The notes beneath the pieces are model-generated. The model did not search any database. It was given only the letters and a program-made list of their open reading frames with translations, and was not told the DNA's origin. Shown piece after piece: positions 48,755-58,522 of a DNA stretch of 64,000 nt. The first letter of the stretch is position 1. Every line of letters starts with the position of its first letter. The position numbers and the translations under genes were made by a program. The DNA is from Methylocella sp. (GTDB lineage Bacteria; Pseudomonadota; Alphaproteobacteria; Rhizobiales; Beijerinckiaceae): positions 2,026,501-2,090,500 of the forward strand of contig JBBCGG010000001.1 of assembly GCA_037200525.1 (NCBI GenBank), read 5' to 3'.

Positions 48755-49729
48755 ATGGCGGCGCCTCTTTTTGCGGATTATCTCGTTGAGCGCCGGCTTC
48801 TGCGGCGGCGGTTGTCGTTCTGGCGGGTCGCGGCTTTCGCCATCGCGGCGCTTGCGATTTTAATCCTCGGCTTGCGCCTCTTTGGCGCTGGCGAGCCTTT
48901 GGACTTTGAGCCCCATATCGCGCGGCTCTCGATTGAAGGCTTTATTTCAGGCGATCGCGAGACTCTGAAGCTGATCTCGAAAATCGAGAAGTCGAACGCC
49001 GCCGCGGTTCTGGTCTCGATCGACAGCCCGGGCGGCACGACTTCGGGCGCTGAGCGGCTTTACGATGCGATCCGCCGCCTTTCCGCGAAAAAGCCTACGG
49101 TCGCCGTCGTCGGCAATTTGGCTGCTTCCGGTGGGTATATCGCGGCTCTCGGGGCTGATCAGATCGTCGCGCAAGGAAATTCTTTGGTCGGCTCAATTGG
49201 CGTTCTGGTCGAATATCCAAACTTCACCAAATTGCTCGATACGATCGGCGTCACGGTGGAGGACGTCAAATCCGCGCCGCTGAAGGCCTCGCCAAATGGC
49301 TTCGAGCCGACAACGCCAGAAGCTCGGGCCGCGCTCGCTTCTCTCGTCAATGATAGTTTCGCGTGGTTCAAATCGCTGGTGAAGCAACGTCGCGACCTGA
49401 CCGACCCGCAGCTCGAGGCTGTGGACGACGGCCGGGTGTTCACTGGCCGGCAGGGCCTTGATCTGCATCTCGTCGATCGTCTCGGCGGCGAACGCGAGGC
49501 GATTGCTTGGTTGGAGCAGGAAAAGTCCGTTCCCAAAGGCCTTAAGGTCCGCGATTGGGAACAGTCGAGGTCGCTCGAGCGGCTCGGGATTTTGAACTTT
49601 GCGGCGCGCGGCGCCCAATTCCTTCATCTTGATGGATTGAGCCGTTTGCTCGAACAAGGTGACCAATTTACACAAGGGAGCGCGCTTGACGGTCTGGTGT
49701 CGATTTGGCAGATTGACAGCTCAAAGTGA
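48755..49729 (+). CDS. sppA: Signal peptide peptidase SppA (36K type)
   Basis: A membrane-anchored serine protease of 324 aa that degrades cleaved signal peptides. It has an N-terminal helix (AAFAIAALAILILGLRLFG), the SIDSPGGTTSGAERLYDAI block, the catalytic Ser in NLAASGGYIAALGAD and the catalytic Lys in SAPLKASPNG. ATG 48755 is preferred over TTG 48749. The single SppA domain is the short bacterial form. Followed by a repeat-bearing gap and ihfB, as in other Hyphomicrobiales. Confidence 0.88.
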   Translation: MAAPLFADYLVERRLLRRRLSFWRVAAFAIAALAILILGLRLFGAGEPLDFEPHIARLSIEGFISGDRETLKLISKIEKSNAAAVLVSIDSPGGTTSGAERLYDAIRRLSAKKPTVAVVGNLAASGGYIAALGADQIVAQGNSLVGSIGVLVEYPNFTKLLDTIGVTVEDVKSAPLKASPNGFEPTTPEARAALASLVNDSFAWFKSLVKQRRDLTDPQLEAVDDGRVFTGRQGLDLHLVDRLGGEREAIAWLEQEKSVPKGLKVRDWEQSRSLERLGILNFAARGAQFLHLDGLSRLLEQGDQFTQGSALDGLVSIWQIDSSK

Positions 49730-49866
49730 GCTTGGCGAACCCTGACGCGGTTGTTCGCACTAGAATTGATCGAGCCCCTAACTATTTGATTTGACGCGCG
49801 ATCTTTTTTAAAGATTTTGCATATCAGTGACAATATCGTTTCATTGGATAAAGCGAACGATCGGAT

Positions 49867-49890
49867 CCTGAAAGTCTGCAACTTTTCAGG
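49867..49890. repeat. REP-like palindrome, copy 1
   Basis: CCTGAAAG ... CTTTTCAGG hairpin with an 7-8 base loop in the sppA-ihfB gap. It shares its core (GAA..TCTGCAACT..TTC) with copy 2 at 49960-50001. No T-tract follows. Confidence 0.45.
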
Positions 49891-49959
49891 CATGGTCGTG
49901 AATATGATCGCTACAAGTTGAATCGATCATGATCATTGTGTTTATATGTTTGTTTCAAT

Positions 49960-50001
49960 GCATGATTTTATCCGAAGAATTGCAACTGTTCGGGATTATG
50001 C
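49960..50001. repeat. REP-like palindrome, copy 2
   Basis: GCATGATTTTATCCGAA and TTCGGGATTATGC flank TTGCAACTG-type loop sequence, resembling the abundant GCATGATTTTATCCGAA-type intergenic palindromes of some methylotrophic alphaproteobacteria. It lies 45 bp before the ihfB start and may influence its mRNA. Confidence 0.45.
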
Positions 50002-50046
50002 TTTAGAGTTCTTTTGAAGCAGATGCTTCTTTCGTGGGCGGGGCGA

Positions 50047-50337
50047 ATGATCAAATCCGAGCTCGTGCAGCGCATTGCCGATCGAAATCCGCATCTCTAT
50101 TTGCGTGACGTCGAGAAGATCGTCAACGCGATCCTTGATGAGATCACCAACGCGCTGGCGCGCGGCGATCGGGTGGAACTGCGCGGATTTGGGGCCTTTT
50201 CGGTCAAGCACCGGGATGCAAGGGTTGGGCGCAATCCGAGAACCGGCGCGCATGTTTCGGTCGATGAAAAGGCGGTTCCCTTTTTCAAAACGGGCAAGGA
50301 AATGCGCGAGCGCCTTAACGATGGCTATGGCGACTGA
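50047..50337 (+). CDS. ihfB: Integration host factor subunit beta
   Basis: A 96 aa DNA-bending protein that with IhfA shapes promoters and recombination sites. It starts [18 protein letters not shown] and has the arm sequence [20 protein letters not shown] (residues 64-83) with the intercalating Pro. ATG 50047 is preceded by GGGGCG; the upstream in-frame ATG 50014 is out of line with the family start. Upstream of the LapA-domain gene and trpF, a conserved order. Confidence 0.92.
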   Translation: MIKSELVQRIADRNPHLYLRDVEKIVNAILDEITNALARGDRVELRGFGAFSVKHRDARVGRNPRTGAHVSVDEKAVPFFKTGKEMRERLNDGYGD

Positions 50338-50404
50338 CGCCCGGCCGCAGCCGCTTCTGGCCTCGATCGAACAAGGCGCATTTCAATCTTTCTGGCGGGC
50401 CTGA

Positions 50405-50731
50405 ATGAAAACATTCTTGAAGCTGCTCTTTCTCATCCCCATCATTGTAGTCGCAGGCGCGGCGGCTCTCGCTAACCGCCAGCTGGTGACGATATTTTTT
50501 GATCCTTTCCCCGATAGCAGCGCGTCGGGTCCGCAGATCGAGGCTCCATTATTCCTCGTCTTGTTCGCGGCCTTGATGATTGGCGTTTTCATTGGAGGCG
50601 TCGCCACCTGGATTGAACAAGGGAAAAATCGTCGCGACGCGCGCAGAACCAGAGCCGAACTCAGACGTTTGTCTGCGGAGCGCGCCCGGCTCGGCTTGCA
50701 GCCGTCGAGCGGAAATCGCACAAACGGTTAG
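50405..50731 (+). CDS. LapA (DUF1049) domain membrane protein
   Basis: A 108 aa inner-membrane protein with two helices (LLFLIPIIVVAGAAALA and LFLVLFAALMIGVFIGGVAT) and a cytoplasmic charged tail (EQGKNRRDARRTRAELRRLSAERARL) likely coiled coil. This is the layout of LapA/YciS, which helps regulate LPS synthesis in E. coli. Function here assumed, not shown. Lies 67 bp after ihfB and 50 bp before trpF, probably one operon. Confidence 0.78.
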   Translation: MKTFLKLLFLIPIIVVAGAAALANRQLVTIFFDPFPDSSASGPQIEAPLFLVLFAALMIGVFIGGVATWIEQGKNRRDARRTRAELRRLSAERARLGLQPSSGNRTNG

Positions 50732-50781
50732 TTGCGCGGCTGCGGCATCGCGAACGCATCCGTTCCTGCTTTAGGCTGACC

Positions 50782-51471
50782 ATGAGCATCATCGTTAAAA
50801 TCTGCGGACTCGCAACTCCGGGGGCGCTCGGCGCCGCGCTCGACGTTGGCGCGGACATGGTCGGCTTTGTCTTTTTCGACAGAAGTCCAAGGCATGTCTC
50901 CCTGGAGCAGGTGGCCAGCTTAAGCGCGCTCGTCGGCGGCGGCGCGGCGAAGGTTTTGTTGACCGTCGACGCCGATGACGCCTCGTTGGCGGCGGCCATC
51001 GGGGCGCTTGAACCTTCGTATCTTCAATTGCACGGAGGGGAGACGCCGGAGCGGGTGGCTGCGATCCGCTCGAGCTTCGGGCTCAAGGTCATCAAGGCGA
51101 TTGCGATTGGCGAGAGCGCCGACTTGGCTCAAATCCGGCGCTATGACGCCATCGCCGATATGCTGTTGCTCGATGCGAAGCCAAAGCCTAACTCCGAGCG
51201 TCCTGGCGGCAATGGATTAGGTTTCGACTGGAGTTTGCTCGCAGGGTTCGAGATGAAAAAACCGTGGCTGCTCGCCGGCGGTCTCGACGCCGCCAATGTC
51301 GCGCGCGCGCTCGCCCTGACCGGCGCGCCGGGGGTTGATGTCTCTTCCGGCGTCGAGAGCGCGCCGGGCGTGAAGGATTCGGCCAAAATCGCGCAGTTCA
51401 TCGAGGAGGCGCGGGCGGCGCAAAATGGCGAGCGACGCAATGGACTTGGTTTAGCGCGGCGAAGCGTCTAA
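50782..51471 (+). CDS. trpF: Phosphoribosylanthranilate isomerase
   Basis: A tryptophan pathway (beta/alpha)8-barrel enzyme of 229 aa. Recognisable TrpF blocks are VKICGLATPGALGAALDVGADMVGFVF (the catalytic Cys is in KICG; catalytic Asp near TVDADD), LQLHGGETPERVAAI, and the phosphate loop PWLLAGGLDAANVARAL with DVSSGVES. It is followed by trpB 77 bp on. Confidence 0.9.
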   Translation: MSIIVKICGLATPGALGAALDVGADMVGFVFFDRSPRHVSLEQVASLSALVGGGAAKVLLTVDADDASLAAAIGALEPSYLQLHGGETPERVAAIRSSFGLKVIKAIAIGESADLAQIRRYDAIADMLLLDAKPKPNSERPGGNGLGFDWSLLAGFEMKKPWLLAGGLDAANVARALALTGAPGVDVSSGVESAPGVKDSAKIAQFIEEARAAQNGERRNGLGLARRSV

Positions 51472-51548
51472 TCATGCGCCAGCTTTTGCGGTTTCAGGCG
51501 ACGCCGGCGCCGGCCCGCGACCACCACAGGCAACATAAAGGCTGACGC

Positions 51549-52790
51549 GTGTTCGTCCAAAAACCCAATTCCTACCGCAGCGGACCTGATGAGCGCGGCC
51601 ATTTTGGCCTGTTCGGCGGTCGATTCGTCGCCGAAACCCTTATGCCGCTGATTCTCGATCTCGAGCGCCATTATGAGGCGGCCAAAAAGGACCCCGCCTT
51701 TAAGGCGGAACTCGATGGTCTGCTGACCCATTATGTCGGGCGCCCGAGCCCGCTCTATTACGCCGAGCGGATGACCGAACATTTGCGCCAGAAAGCAGCT
51801 GCGTCCGGATCGAAGGGCGGGGCAAAGATCTATTTCAAGCGCGAGGAGCTGAACCATACCGGCGCGCATAAGATCAATAATGTGCTCGGCCAGATCCTGC
51901 TTGCGCGCCGCATGGGCAAAACGCGGATCATCGCCGAGACCGGCGCGGGGCAGCACGGCGTCGCGACGGCGACCGCTTGCGCCAGATTCGGGCTCGAATG
52001 CGTCGTCTTCATGGGGGCTGTCGATGTCGAGCGGCAAAAGCCCAATGTCTTCCGAATGAAATTGCTGGGCGCCAAGGTCGTCCCGGTCGAAGCGGGGGCC
52101 AAGACGCTCAAGGACGCGATGAATGAGGCGTTGCGCGATTGGGTCACCAATGTCGCGAATACCTTCTATTGCATTGGGACCGCGGCCGGCCCGCACCCCT
52201 ATCCCGCCATGGTCCGCGATTTCCAATGCATCATCGGTGATGAAACCAAGCAACAGATGCTTGCCGCTGAAGGCAGATTGCCGGACTCGCTGTTCGCCTG
52301 CATCGGCGGCGGCTCCAATGCGATCGGCCTGTTTCATCCATTTCTCGATGATCCAAACGTCGAGATCTATGGCGTCGAGGCGGCTGGCTTTGGCCTCGAC
52401 AAGAAACACGCCGCCTCGCTCGCAGGCGGGCGGCCGGGCGTCCTGCACGGCAACCGCACCTATCTGTTGATGGATGCCGACGGGCAGATCGAGGAGGGCC
52501 ATTCGATCTCGGCCGGCCTCGACTATCCCGGCATCGGGCCGGAGCATTCCTGGCTGAAAGAATCCGGCCGCGTGACCTATCTCTCCGCGACGGATGCCGA
52601 GGCGCTTAAGGCGTTTCAGCTATGCGCCCAATTGGAGGGCATTATCCCAGCGCTCGAACCAGCTCATGCGCTCGCCAAAGTTGCGGACATCGCGCCGCAA
52701 AAACCGCAGGATCATCTGCTGGTCGTTAATATCTCCGGCCGCGGCGACAAGGATATTTTTACCGTCGCGGACCATTTGGGCGGAATGTAA
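51549..52790 (+). CDS. trpB: Tryptophan synthase beta chain
   Basis: Condenses indole with serine to tryptophan. The 413 aa PLP enzyme has the lysine motif [19 protein letters not shown], the glycine phosphate-binding loop [12 protein letters not shown], and [19 protein letters not shown]. The start is GTG 51549; no ATG lies near the expected N-terminus ([19 protein letters not shown]). trpA, which normally follows, is absent, and an apparent terminator begins at the trpB stop codon, so trpA must be elsewhere. Confidence 0.93.
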   Translation: MFVQKPNSYRSGPDERGHFGLFGGRFVAETLMPLILDLERHYEAAKKDPAFKAELDGLLTHYVGRPSPLYYAERMTEHLRQKAAASGSKGGAKIYFKREELNHTGAHKINNVLGQILLARRMGKTRIIAETGAGQHGVATATACARFGLECVVFMGAVDVERQKPNVFRMKLLGAKVVPVEAGAKTLKDAMNEALRDWVTNVANTFYCIGTAAGPHPYPAMVRDFQCIIGDETKQQMLAAEGRLPDSLFACIGGGSNAIGLFHPFLDDPNVEIYGVEAAGFGLDKKHAASLAGGRPGVLHGNRTYLLMDADGQIEEGHSISAGLDYPGIGPEHSWLKESGRVTYLSATDAEALKAFQLCAQLEGIIPALEPAHALAKVADIAPQKPQDHLLVVNISGRGDKDIFTVADHLGGM

Positions 52791-52820
52791 GGGCCGGTTC
52801 GGAAGCCGAGCCCTTATTTT
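52789..52820 (+). terminator. Rho-independent terminator of trpFB
   Basis: AAGGGC and GCCCTT form the base of a hairpin with an inner CGG/CCG pair, starting inside the trpB stop codon (TAA). It is followed by ATTTTC. This closes the transcript before any trpA. Confidence 0.6.
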
Positions 52821-52853
52821 CAGAACACGACAGGGCAGCCGCAACAAGCGAGC

Positions 52854-53855
52854 TTATTGTCGGGACGAGCCCTCAAGCACAGGCTCTCCCGCGTTAGAAT
52901 GGGCCTTGAGGGCAGCAAAGAGCGCGCCATCTTCGTTTTCGGTGACGTTGGCGGTTGTTAGCAGGGCCTCGCCATAAAAGATCGAATTAGCTCCCGCGAC
53001 CATGCACAGAATCTGAGCCTCGCGATTTAGCGTCGAGCGGCCGGCTGAGAGCCGAACCCGCGCGCTTGGCAGAACGATGCGCGTCGTCGCGATCATCCGC
53101 ACGAAATCGAGCGGATCGATCCGCTCGCGGTCGCCGAGCGGCGTCCCTTTGACGGGAACAAGCGCATTGATCGGCACGCTTTCTGGATGCGGGTCGAAGC
53201 CGGCGAGGACTTGCAGCATGGCGGCGCGGTCGGCGACGCTTTCTCCCATGCCGACGATGCCGCCGCAGCACATTTCGATTCCGGCGCGGCGCACGGCCTT
53301 CAAGGTTTGCAGCCGATCATCATAGCTGCGCGTCGTTACGATGTTTTTGTAAAAATCCGGGCCCGTGTCGAGATTGTGATTATAGGCCGTGAGCCCCGCC
53401 TGTTTCAGGCGGCCTGCCTGACCTTCGTTCAACATGCCGAGCGTCACGCAGGCTTCCATTCCGAGCGCGCGAACCCCGCGCACCATGTCGAGAACGGAGT
53501 CGAATTCGGCGCCGTCGCGCACGTTGCGCCAGGCTGCGCCCATGCAGAAACGGTCCGCTCCGGCTGCTTTGGCTCGCGCCGCGACGGCGAGCACGGCATC
53601 GGTCTCCATCATATTGACCTTGTCGAGATGGACTTCGCGGTGATGCGCGGATTGCGGGCAATAGCCGCAGTTTTCCGGGCATCCGCCGGTCTTGATGCTG
53701 AGCAGGCTGGCTTTCTGCACGTCATTCACATCGTGAAATTCGCGATGGACGGCGCTCGCCCGCGCAATCAGGTCGAGCAGGGGCAGATCATGAATCGCGA
53801 CGATCTCGTCCAGCGTCCAATCATGCCGTGACGGGCGTGCGCTTTGATGGGTCAT
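52854..53855 (-). CDS. bioB: Biotin synthase
   Basis: A radical-SAM enzyme that inserts sulfur into dethiobiotin. The 333 aa protein has the cluster motif [14 protein letters not shown], the [2Fe-2S] ligands likely Cys in ACVTLGML and [11 protein letters not shown] and the Arg in [13 protein letters not shown] 53855 ([18 protein letters not shown]) is the natural start. No other bio genes adjoin. Minus strand, convergent with trpB. Confidence 0.92.
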   Translation of the reverse strand: MTHQSARPSRHDWTLDEIVAIHDLPLLDLIARASAVHREFHDVNDVQKASLLSIKTGGCPENCGYCPQSAHHREVHLDKVNMMETDAVLAVAARAKAAGADRFCMGAAWRNVRDGAEFDSVLDMVRGVRALGMEACVTLGMLNEGQAGRLKQAGLTAYNHNLDTGPDFYKNIVTTRSYDDRLQTLKAVRRAGIEMCCGGIVGMGESVADRAAMLQVLAGFDPHPESVPINALVPVKGTPLGDRERIDPLDFVRMIATTRIVLPSARVRLSAGRSTLNREAQILCMVAGANSIFYGEALLTTANVTENEDGALFAALKAHSNAGEPVLEGSSRQ

Positions 53856-53962
53856 TCATTCGCTTTCGAAAGGTCAAAGGCCGATCTGGCCATCCGGGTC
53901 TCGCCGCTTTCGATCTGAAAGCAGGTCGCATTCGATCACGGTAAATGAAGCTTCGCGCCGCT

Positions 53963-54580
53963 TCAACCCGCGCCAACCTGAGCGGCCGCCGCCAACTCGC
54001 GCCGCGCCTTCCAGAGAACCTCGGCCGCAGCCCAGAGATTGATCGCCGCAATGAGAGCGCCAGCGGCGATATCGGGCCATCCAGAGCCGGTTGCGGCGAT
54101 GAGCGCCGCCGCAAAAATGGTCAGCGCATTGAGAATGGCGTCATTGCGCGTGGAAAGCCAAATCGAGCGCATGGATGCGTCTCCGCCGCGAAACCGCGCC
54201 AATTGCCAGGCGCAGAAGACGTTGACCGCCAGCGCCAGCAGGGCCGTAGCAGCAATGGCGCTGGAAGGCGGCGCGCCGCCCTCGAACAGGCGTCGCACGA
54301 TCTGCGCCAGAGCGGCGACGCCGACGCCGGCCATCGCGAAACCTTGCGCGCCGGCCGCCCAACCGCGCCAGCGAGGCGACCAGCCAATCGCGACTACGGC
54401 CAGACCATAGATGGAGGCGTCCTCGAGAAAATCTGCGGCGTCGGCGAGGAGCGCCGCCGAACCGACGGCAAACCCGATCCCACCCTCGATGAACAACATC
54501 GCGAGATTCAGCGCGGCGCCGAGGCGCAAGGCGCGGCGATAGGCTGGATCGAGATGGGCCGGCGTAGAAAACCCTGTCAT
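53963..54580 (-). CDS. Small cation diffusion facilitator-like membrane protein
   Basis: A 205 aa membrane protein with six likely helices, resembling the membrane part of CDF transporters (FIEGGIGFAVGSAALLADAADFLEDASIYGLAV corresponds to TM1-TM2; quoted region shortened: ALLADAADFLEDASIYGL). The cytoplasmic C-terminal CDF domain is missing. The usual HxxxD or DxxxD in TM5 reads NDAILN, so the metal site looks altered. Called a putative cation transporter without substrate assignment. The gene ends about 110 bp upstream of bioB. Confidence 0.65.
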   Translation of the reverse strand: MTGFSTPAHLDPAYRRALRLGAALNLAMLFIEGGIGFAVGSAALLADAADFLEDASIYGLAVVAIGWSPRWRGWAAGAQGFAMAGVGVAALAQIVRRLFEGGAPPSSAIAATALLALAVNVFCAWQLARFRGGDASMRSIWLSTRNDAILNALTIFAAALIAATGSGWPDIAAGALIAAINLWAAAEVLWKARRELAAAAQVGAG

Positions 54581-54701
54581 AACGCAAGCCTAACAGATAT
54601 CTCCGCGAAGGAAGCCTTGCGGAAAACAGCGTCATGAGCATCTTCTAGAAGGGTCGTCACGTCAGAGCTGCTCGGCGTGACGAAGAAACAAAGGGATATT
54701 C

Positions 54702-54896
54702 ATGCGTCTTGTGCTCGCGATATTATTGCCTTGGCTGCAATTCTTCACGATTGGCCGCCCCATCGCCGGGATTATCTGCCTTATCCTTCAAGTGACCCTG
54801 ATCGGCTGGATTCCGGCCGCGCTCTGGTCTGTCTATGCCTTGAGCCAATATAACACCGACAGCAAGATCGACAGGGCTTTCCGCAACGGGCGCTGA
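54702..54896 (+). CDS. YqaE/Pmp3 family membrane miniprotein
   Basis: A 64 aa protein with two helices: ILLPWLQFFTIGRPIAGIICLILQVTLIGWIPAALW, the PMP3/UPF0057 pattern in which a short loop separates two hydrophobic segments (listed shortened: LLPWLQFFTIGRP, CLILQVTLIGWIPAALW). The family modulates membrane potential and salt tolerance in yeast; bacterial function is unclear. Short intergenic distance to an EI24 gene. Confidence 0.75.
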   Translation: MRLVLAILLPWLQFFTIGRPIAGIICLILQVTLIGWIPAALWSVYALSQYNTDSKIDRAFRNGR

Positions 54897-54967
54897 GCCT
54901 CCTGGCGTCAACGCGCGCCTGCTTCGGTTTTGGCGTTTGTCATGCGCCTAAAAATTTAAGGACTCCG

Positions 54968-55675
54968 ATGATCGAAGCCGCATTAGCATCCGTCCGCCAG
55001 ATTTTTACGCCAAAATTTCGCGCGGTGCTTATCAAGACGATGGCTTTGACGCTGGCGCTGCTTGCGCTGGTCTGGGTCGGACTTGAAAAGCTGGTCGTAG
55101 CAGCGCTCACATTGCCGATTGCGGCGCCCTATCCGTGGCTGACAGCCATTCTCTCCTTCATTGGAGGCATTGGCCTTTTCATTGGCCTCGCCTTTCTCAT
55201 CACGCCGGTCTCTTTCCTCGTCGCAGGCTTCTTCTTTGACGAATTGGCCGAAGACGTGGAGCGGGAGCTTGATCCGAACGAGGCGCCGGGACTACCTTTG
55301 CAGCTCGGTCAGGCGACGTGGCTCGCAGTGGAGTTTGCGGCGGTGGCGCTCGTCGTCAATCTCATCGCGCTTCTGCTGTTGCTGGCGCCCGGCGTCAACG
55401 TCGTCGCGTTTTTCGGGGCCAACGCCTATTTGTTCGGCCGCGGCTATTTTGAGCTGGCGGCGATGCGCTATGTCCCGGCGACTGAGGCGCGCCGCTTGCG
55501 AAAGGCGAACGAGCTTCGCCTTTTTACTGCGGGCCTCGTCATGGCGGCGATGCTGGCGGTTCCGATCGTCAATCTGCTGACGCCCTTGTTCGGAACCGCG
55601 TTCATGGTGCGCATCGCCCGCGATATCATGCGGAAGCCGGCCAAACTTGCGTCAGCGCCGTCGCGGCGCGTGTAG
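54968..55675 (+). CDS. EI24/CysZ-like membrane protein
   Basis: A 235 aa membrane protein with about five helices (KTMALTLALLALVWVGLEKLV, ILSFIGGIGLFIGLAFLITPV, VEFAAVALVVNLIALLLLLAPG). The segment VAGFFFDELAEDVERE between helices matches the EI24 (PF07264) family that contains the sulfate transporter CysZ. The family is broad, so a sulfate role is only a possibility. Stop precedes the convergent NDUFA9-like gene by one base. Confidence 0.7.
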   Translation: MIEAALASVRQIFTPKFRAVLIKTMALTLALLALVWVGLEKLVVAALTLPIAAPYPWLTAILSFIGGIGLFIGLAFLITPVSFLVAGFFFDELAEDVERELDPNEAPGLPLQLGQATWLAVEFAAVALVVNLIALLLLLAPGVNVVAFFGANAYLFGRGYFELAAMRYVPATEARRLRKANELRLFTAGLVMAAMLAVPIVNLLTPLFGTAFMVRIARDIMRKPAKLASAPSRRV

Positions 55676-55676
55676 T

Positions 55677-56681
55677 TTAGTTTCTCCGAGCAGCGAATTG
55701 GCCGGTCGCGCGGTAACGATAGAGATAGGTCGGAACGAAGGCCTCGAATGATTCGGGCGCGATGCCCAGGCCGCGCAAAGTTCTTTCCTCGGCGACGGCC
55801 GCGGCGGATACCACATTGTCAGTCTTCAAGAGCTCCACCTGATCGCGGGTGATGGTCAAAATATCGGGCAGGAGCCCAAGTGAAAGCTTGGCCAATGTTT
55901 CCACAACCCCGCCGATGATCTTCGATTGCTCGAAGCTGAGCGGAATGAGAGGGCGCTTGCGTTCGGTAGTTTTGAGCACGAATTCCATAACGCGGCGAAG
56001 GGTCGCGATTTCCGGACCGCCCAATTCATAGATTGTTCCCGCTTTCGCCTTGCCATCGACGGCGAGGGCGACGGCTTTGGCGACATCGCCGACAAATACC
56101 GGCTGAAGCAGGGTCTTGCCTTCGCCGATCAGAGGCAAAGCGGGCATAAATCGCGCCATCGCCGCAAAGCGATTGAAGAAGCGGTCTTCCGGACCGAAGA
56201 CGACCGAGGGCCGCATGATGATGGCCCCCGGAAAAGCCTCTTGCGCCAAAATCTCGCCCGCGGCCTTGGTTTTCGCATAGGCTGCGGCGTGGTTCGGATC
56301 GGCGCCGATCGCGGACATTTGCACGAATGTGCGGGCCCCCGCCTCTTTCGCGGCTTTGCCGAGAGTCTGCGCGCCGGATGCATGCACATCCTCGAACTTT
56401 TGCGCGCCCGCCTCCGCCAGCAGACCAACCAGATTGACGACCGCTTCAGCGTCGCGCATGGAGTGCGCTACCGAATCGGGGTAGCGCAAATTAGCCTGAA
56501 CCGCATGGATCTGGCCCACTTTGCCCAAAGGCTGGAGATGAAAGGCCAGATCAGGCCGTCGAGAGGCGACCCGTACCCGCCATCCTTGCTGCGCCAGCGC
56601 GCGAACCACATGCCGGCCGATAAAACCGGAACCGCCGAACACTGTCACAAGCCGGCCTGTTTTCACCAATTCGTCCGCCAT
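55677..56681 (-). CDS. Complex I NDUFA9-like NAD(P)-binding protein
   Basis: A 334 aa atypical short-chain dehydrogenase. The N-terminal VTVFGGSGFIGRHVVRALAQQGW is the Rossmann nucleotide loop, and FVQMSAIGADPNHAAAYAKTKAAGE replaces the usual YxxxK region with a Tyr-Ala-Lys context. It resembles the alphaproteobacterial NDUFA9 homologues, which bind NADPH at complex I or handle quinones. Start ATG 56681. Isolated on the minus strand. Confidence 0.82.
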   Translation of the reverse strand: MADELVKTGRLVTVFGGSGFIGRHVVRALAQQGWRVRVASRRPDLAFHLQPLGKVGQIHAVQANLRYPDSVAHSMRDAEAVVNLVGLLAEAGAQKFEDVHASGAQTLGKAAKEAGARTFVQMSAIGADPNHAAAYAKTKAAGEILAQEAFPGAIIMRPSVVFGPEDRFFNRFAAMARFMPALPLIGEGKTLLQPVFVGDVAKAVALAVDGKAKAGTIYELGGPEIATLRRVMEFVLKTTERKRPLIPLSFEQSKIIGGVVETLAKLSLGLLPDILTITRDQVELLKTDNVVSAAAVAEERTLRGLGIAPESFEAFVPTYLYRYRATGQFAARRN

Positions 56682-56856
56682 ATTCCTGCCTCGGATGCAG
56701 AGCTACCCGTTCCGTTTTAGGCGCCGGCGTTGCGTCTGTATAGAGGCGCTGCGGCGTCGCCTCATGAGATTTTGCGCGTCCCGGCGGCCCCGGAAATTCC
56801 GCCAAATAAAGACGACGGCGCATCGATCCCACGCGCCATTGGTTAGGCATTATTGT

Positions 56857-58315
56857 CTATTGCGGCAACGGCGCGGAGTTCGCTTCGATCTTCGCCACAG
56901 GCGGCGGATTCCACTTGCCGACGAGAACGGCGGTTTTGGGGGCGTAGAGCCGCATGGTCAGATTGAAGTCGCCCTTGGGCGCCGGCAGCCAATTGGCTTC
57001 ATGCGCCCTGCCTGGGCTTTCGTTCTGGAAATAGAGATCGAGGGAGCCGTCGGCGTTGTAGGCGAATGGCATCCAGGAGCTGACGGCTTGTCGATCAAGG
57101 CTATTTGGATAGGCATTCCCGGCCGGGTCGTAGAGGGTGATCGACCAGAACGCATTGACCGGCGGCAAGTCGGCCTTCTCGAAATGGATCGTATATTTGT
57201 TTAACCCGCTGAGCGGATTGCCGGCTTTATCGAACAGGTTCAGCGGATAGATCGCATCTTCCGGCAGATTGGCGCCAAGGCCGAGGCGGGAAACTATCGC
57301 GCGCTTTAGATAATAATTGCCATAGACGCCCATGGTGTCGGTATTCATCGACCAGCCGTTTGCGACGCGAGCGAGGGTTTCGAGCTTCAAATCCATGAGC
57401 TTTTGCGCATCTTCCGAAACCCTATCGAGCGCCTCGGCGATTTGCGGATCGATAGTCGCAATATCGAAAGACTTGCCTGGCTCGAGGCCGATTTTTTTCA
57501 TCTCGGCGAGGATCGGCTGGTCGGTAATGTGCGGAGGCTGCGCCTTCATCAACTCCGCCGCATAGGCGAGGAATCGGCCGATGGGCATTGCATCGACCTG
57601 CGCCCGCGGCGAGGTTTTCATGTCGACATTGGGATCGATCGTCAGCTTAGGAGGCGACCAGATTTTGCCCCATTGCGTCAGCGGCGTAATTGCATATCCA
57701 GCCTGAATCTTGTGTACGGCGTCATAATCCGCCGGCCCGTCGGTCTTGGCGCGCCCGATGATCCAGACATAGGGCGTCGGCGCGTCGATTCGCTGAGTGT
57801 CTTTCGGCAGTTTGAACTCGTCGATGAATCTATCCTTGAGGTCCGGTCTCCAGCCGGGCGGAGCGACGAGAAAATGGGCCGCCAGCGTGCCTGTCGTGCG
57901 CCAGCCCGGCGACGCAAACACGTCCGTCCACATGTCGAGCATTGGCAGCAAATAATATCGGCCGTCCGTGTCTGGGGCCGAGACGATCATTGGCTCGGCG
58001 GTTAGATCCAAATAGGCGACCGAATAGAGCGTATCATAATTGGTTCGAACGACGGTGGTGTCGCTAGCCGGCGGATAGGCGGGAATATTGTGAAACGCGT
58101 TCATTGGGCCCCGCCCAAACGCATCGGAATTGGTGAGCTGCTTGCGCGTAATGTCCATCGTAATAAGCGGATAGAGATAGACAAAAGCTTACGCCGATCG
58201 AATGGGCTCGTTGTGCGGTTAGAGGCGGCGAAGCGTTTTGCGCAACTGCAGCGGGTGCAATGAACGCCCCAAGCGCCAAGCTTGCGGCCAGGACGGCTCC
58301 CTTTCCCTTGGTCAT
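56857..58315 (-). pseudogene. DUF1254/DUF1214 exported protein gene, frameshifted near the N-terminus
   Basis: The main frame (58158 to 56857) holds a DUF1254 N-domain and DUF1214 C-domain (ending NAFWSITLYDPAGNAYP and YFQNESPGRAHEANWLPAP), but it lacks the signal peptide and starts mid-domain (MDITRKQLTN). A signal peptide with correct strand and spacing (MTKGKGAVLAASLALGAF, start 58315) lies in another frame, ending AHSIGV. Shifting frame at about 58188-58193 gives AHSIGV, then AFVYLYPLITMDITRKQ, which matches the family. So a 1- or 2-base indel splits the gene. Either a pseudogene or a sequencing error. Family function unknown. Confidence 0.72.
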
Positions 58316-58522
58316 GACTTCCCCCCAAAACTGTTTTTTGGCGCGGCGCCGATCGTGGCGAGATTGCGGCAGGCTTTTAGTTCGCCTACACGAGAAGCTG
58401 GTGCGCGCTAGCGGATGCATCAAGCCGAAATAGGCGTTATTGCAGCTTATGCGGTGCGTTAGAGCGATTTGTGCGAAGGCGAGATTGACAAGAAGCAAGC
58501 TGGCCACGTATCAGAACGCGAT

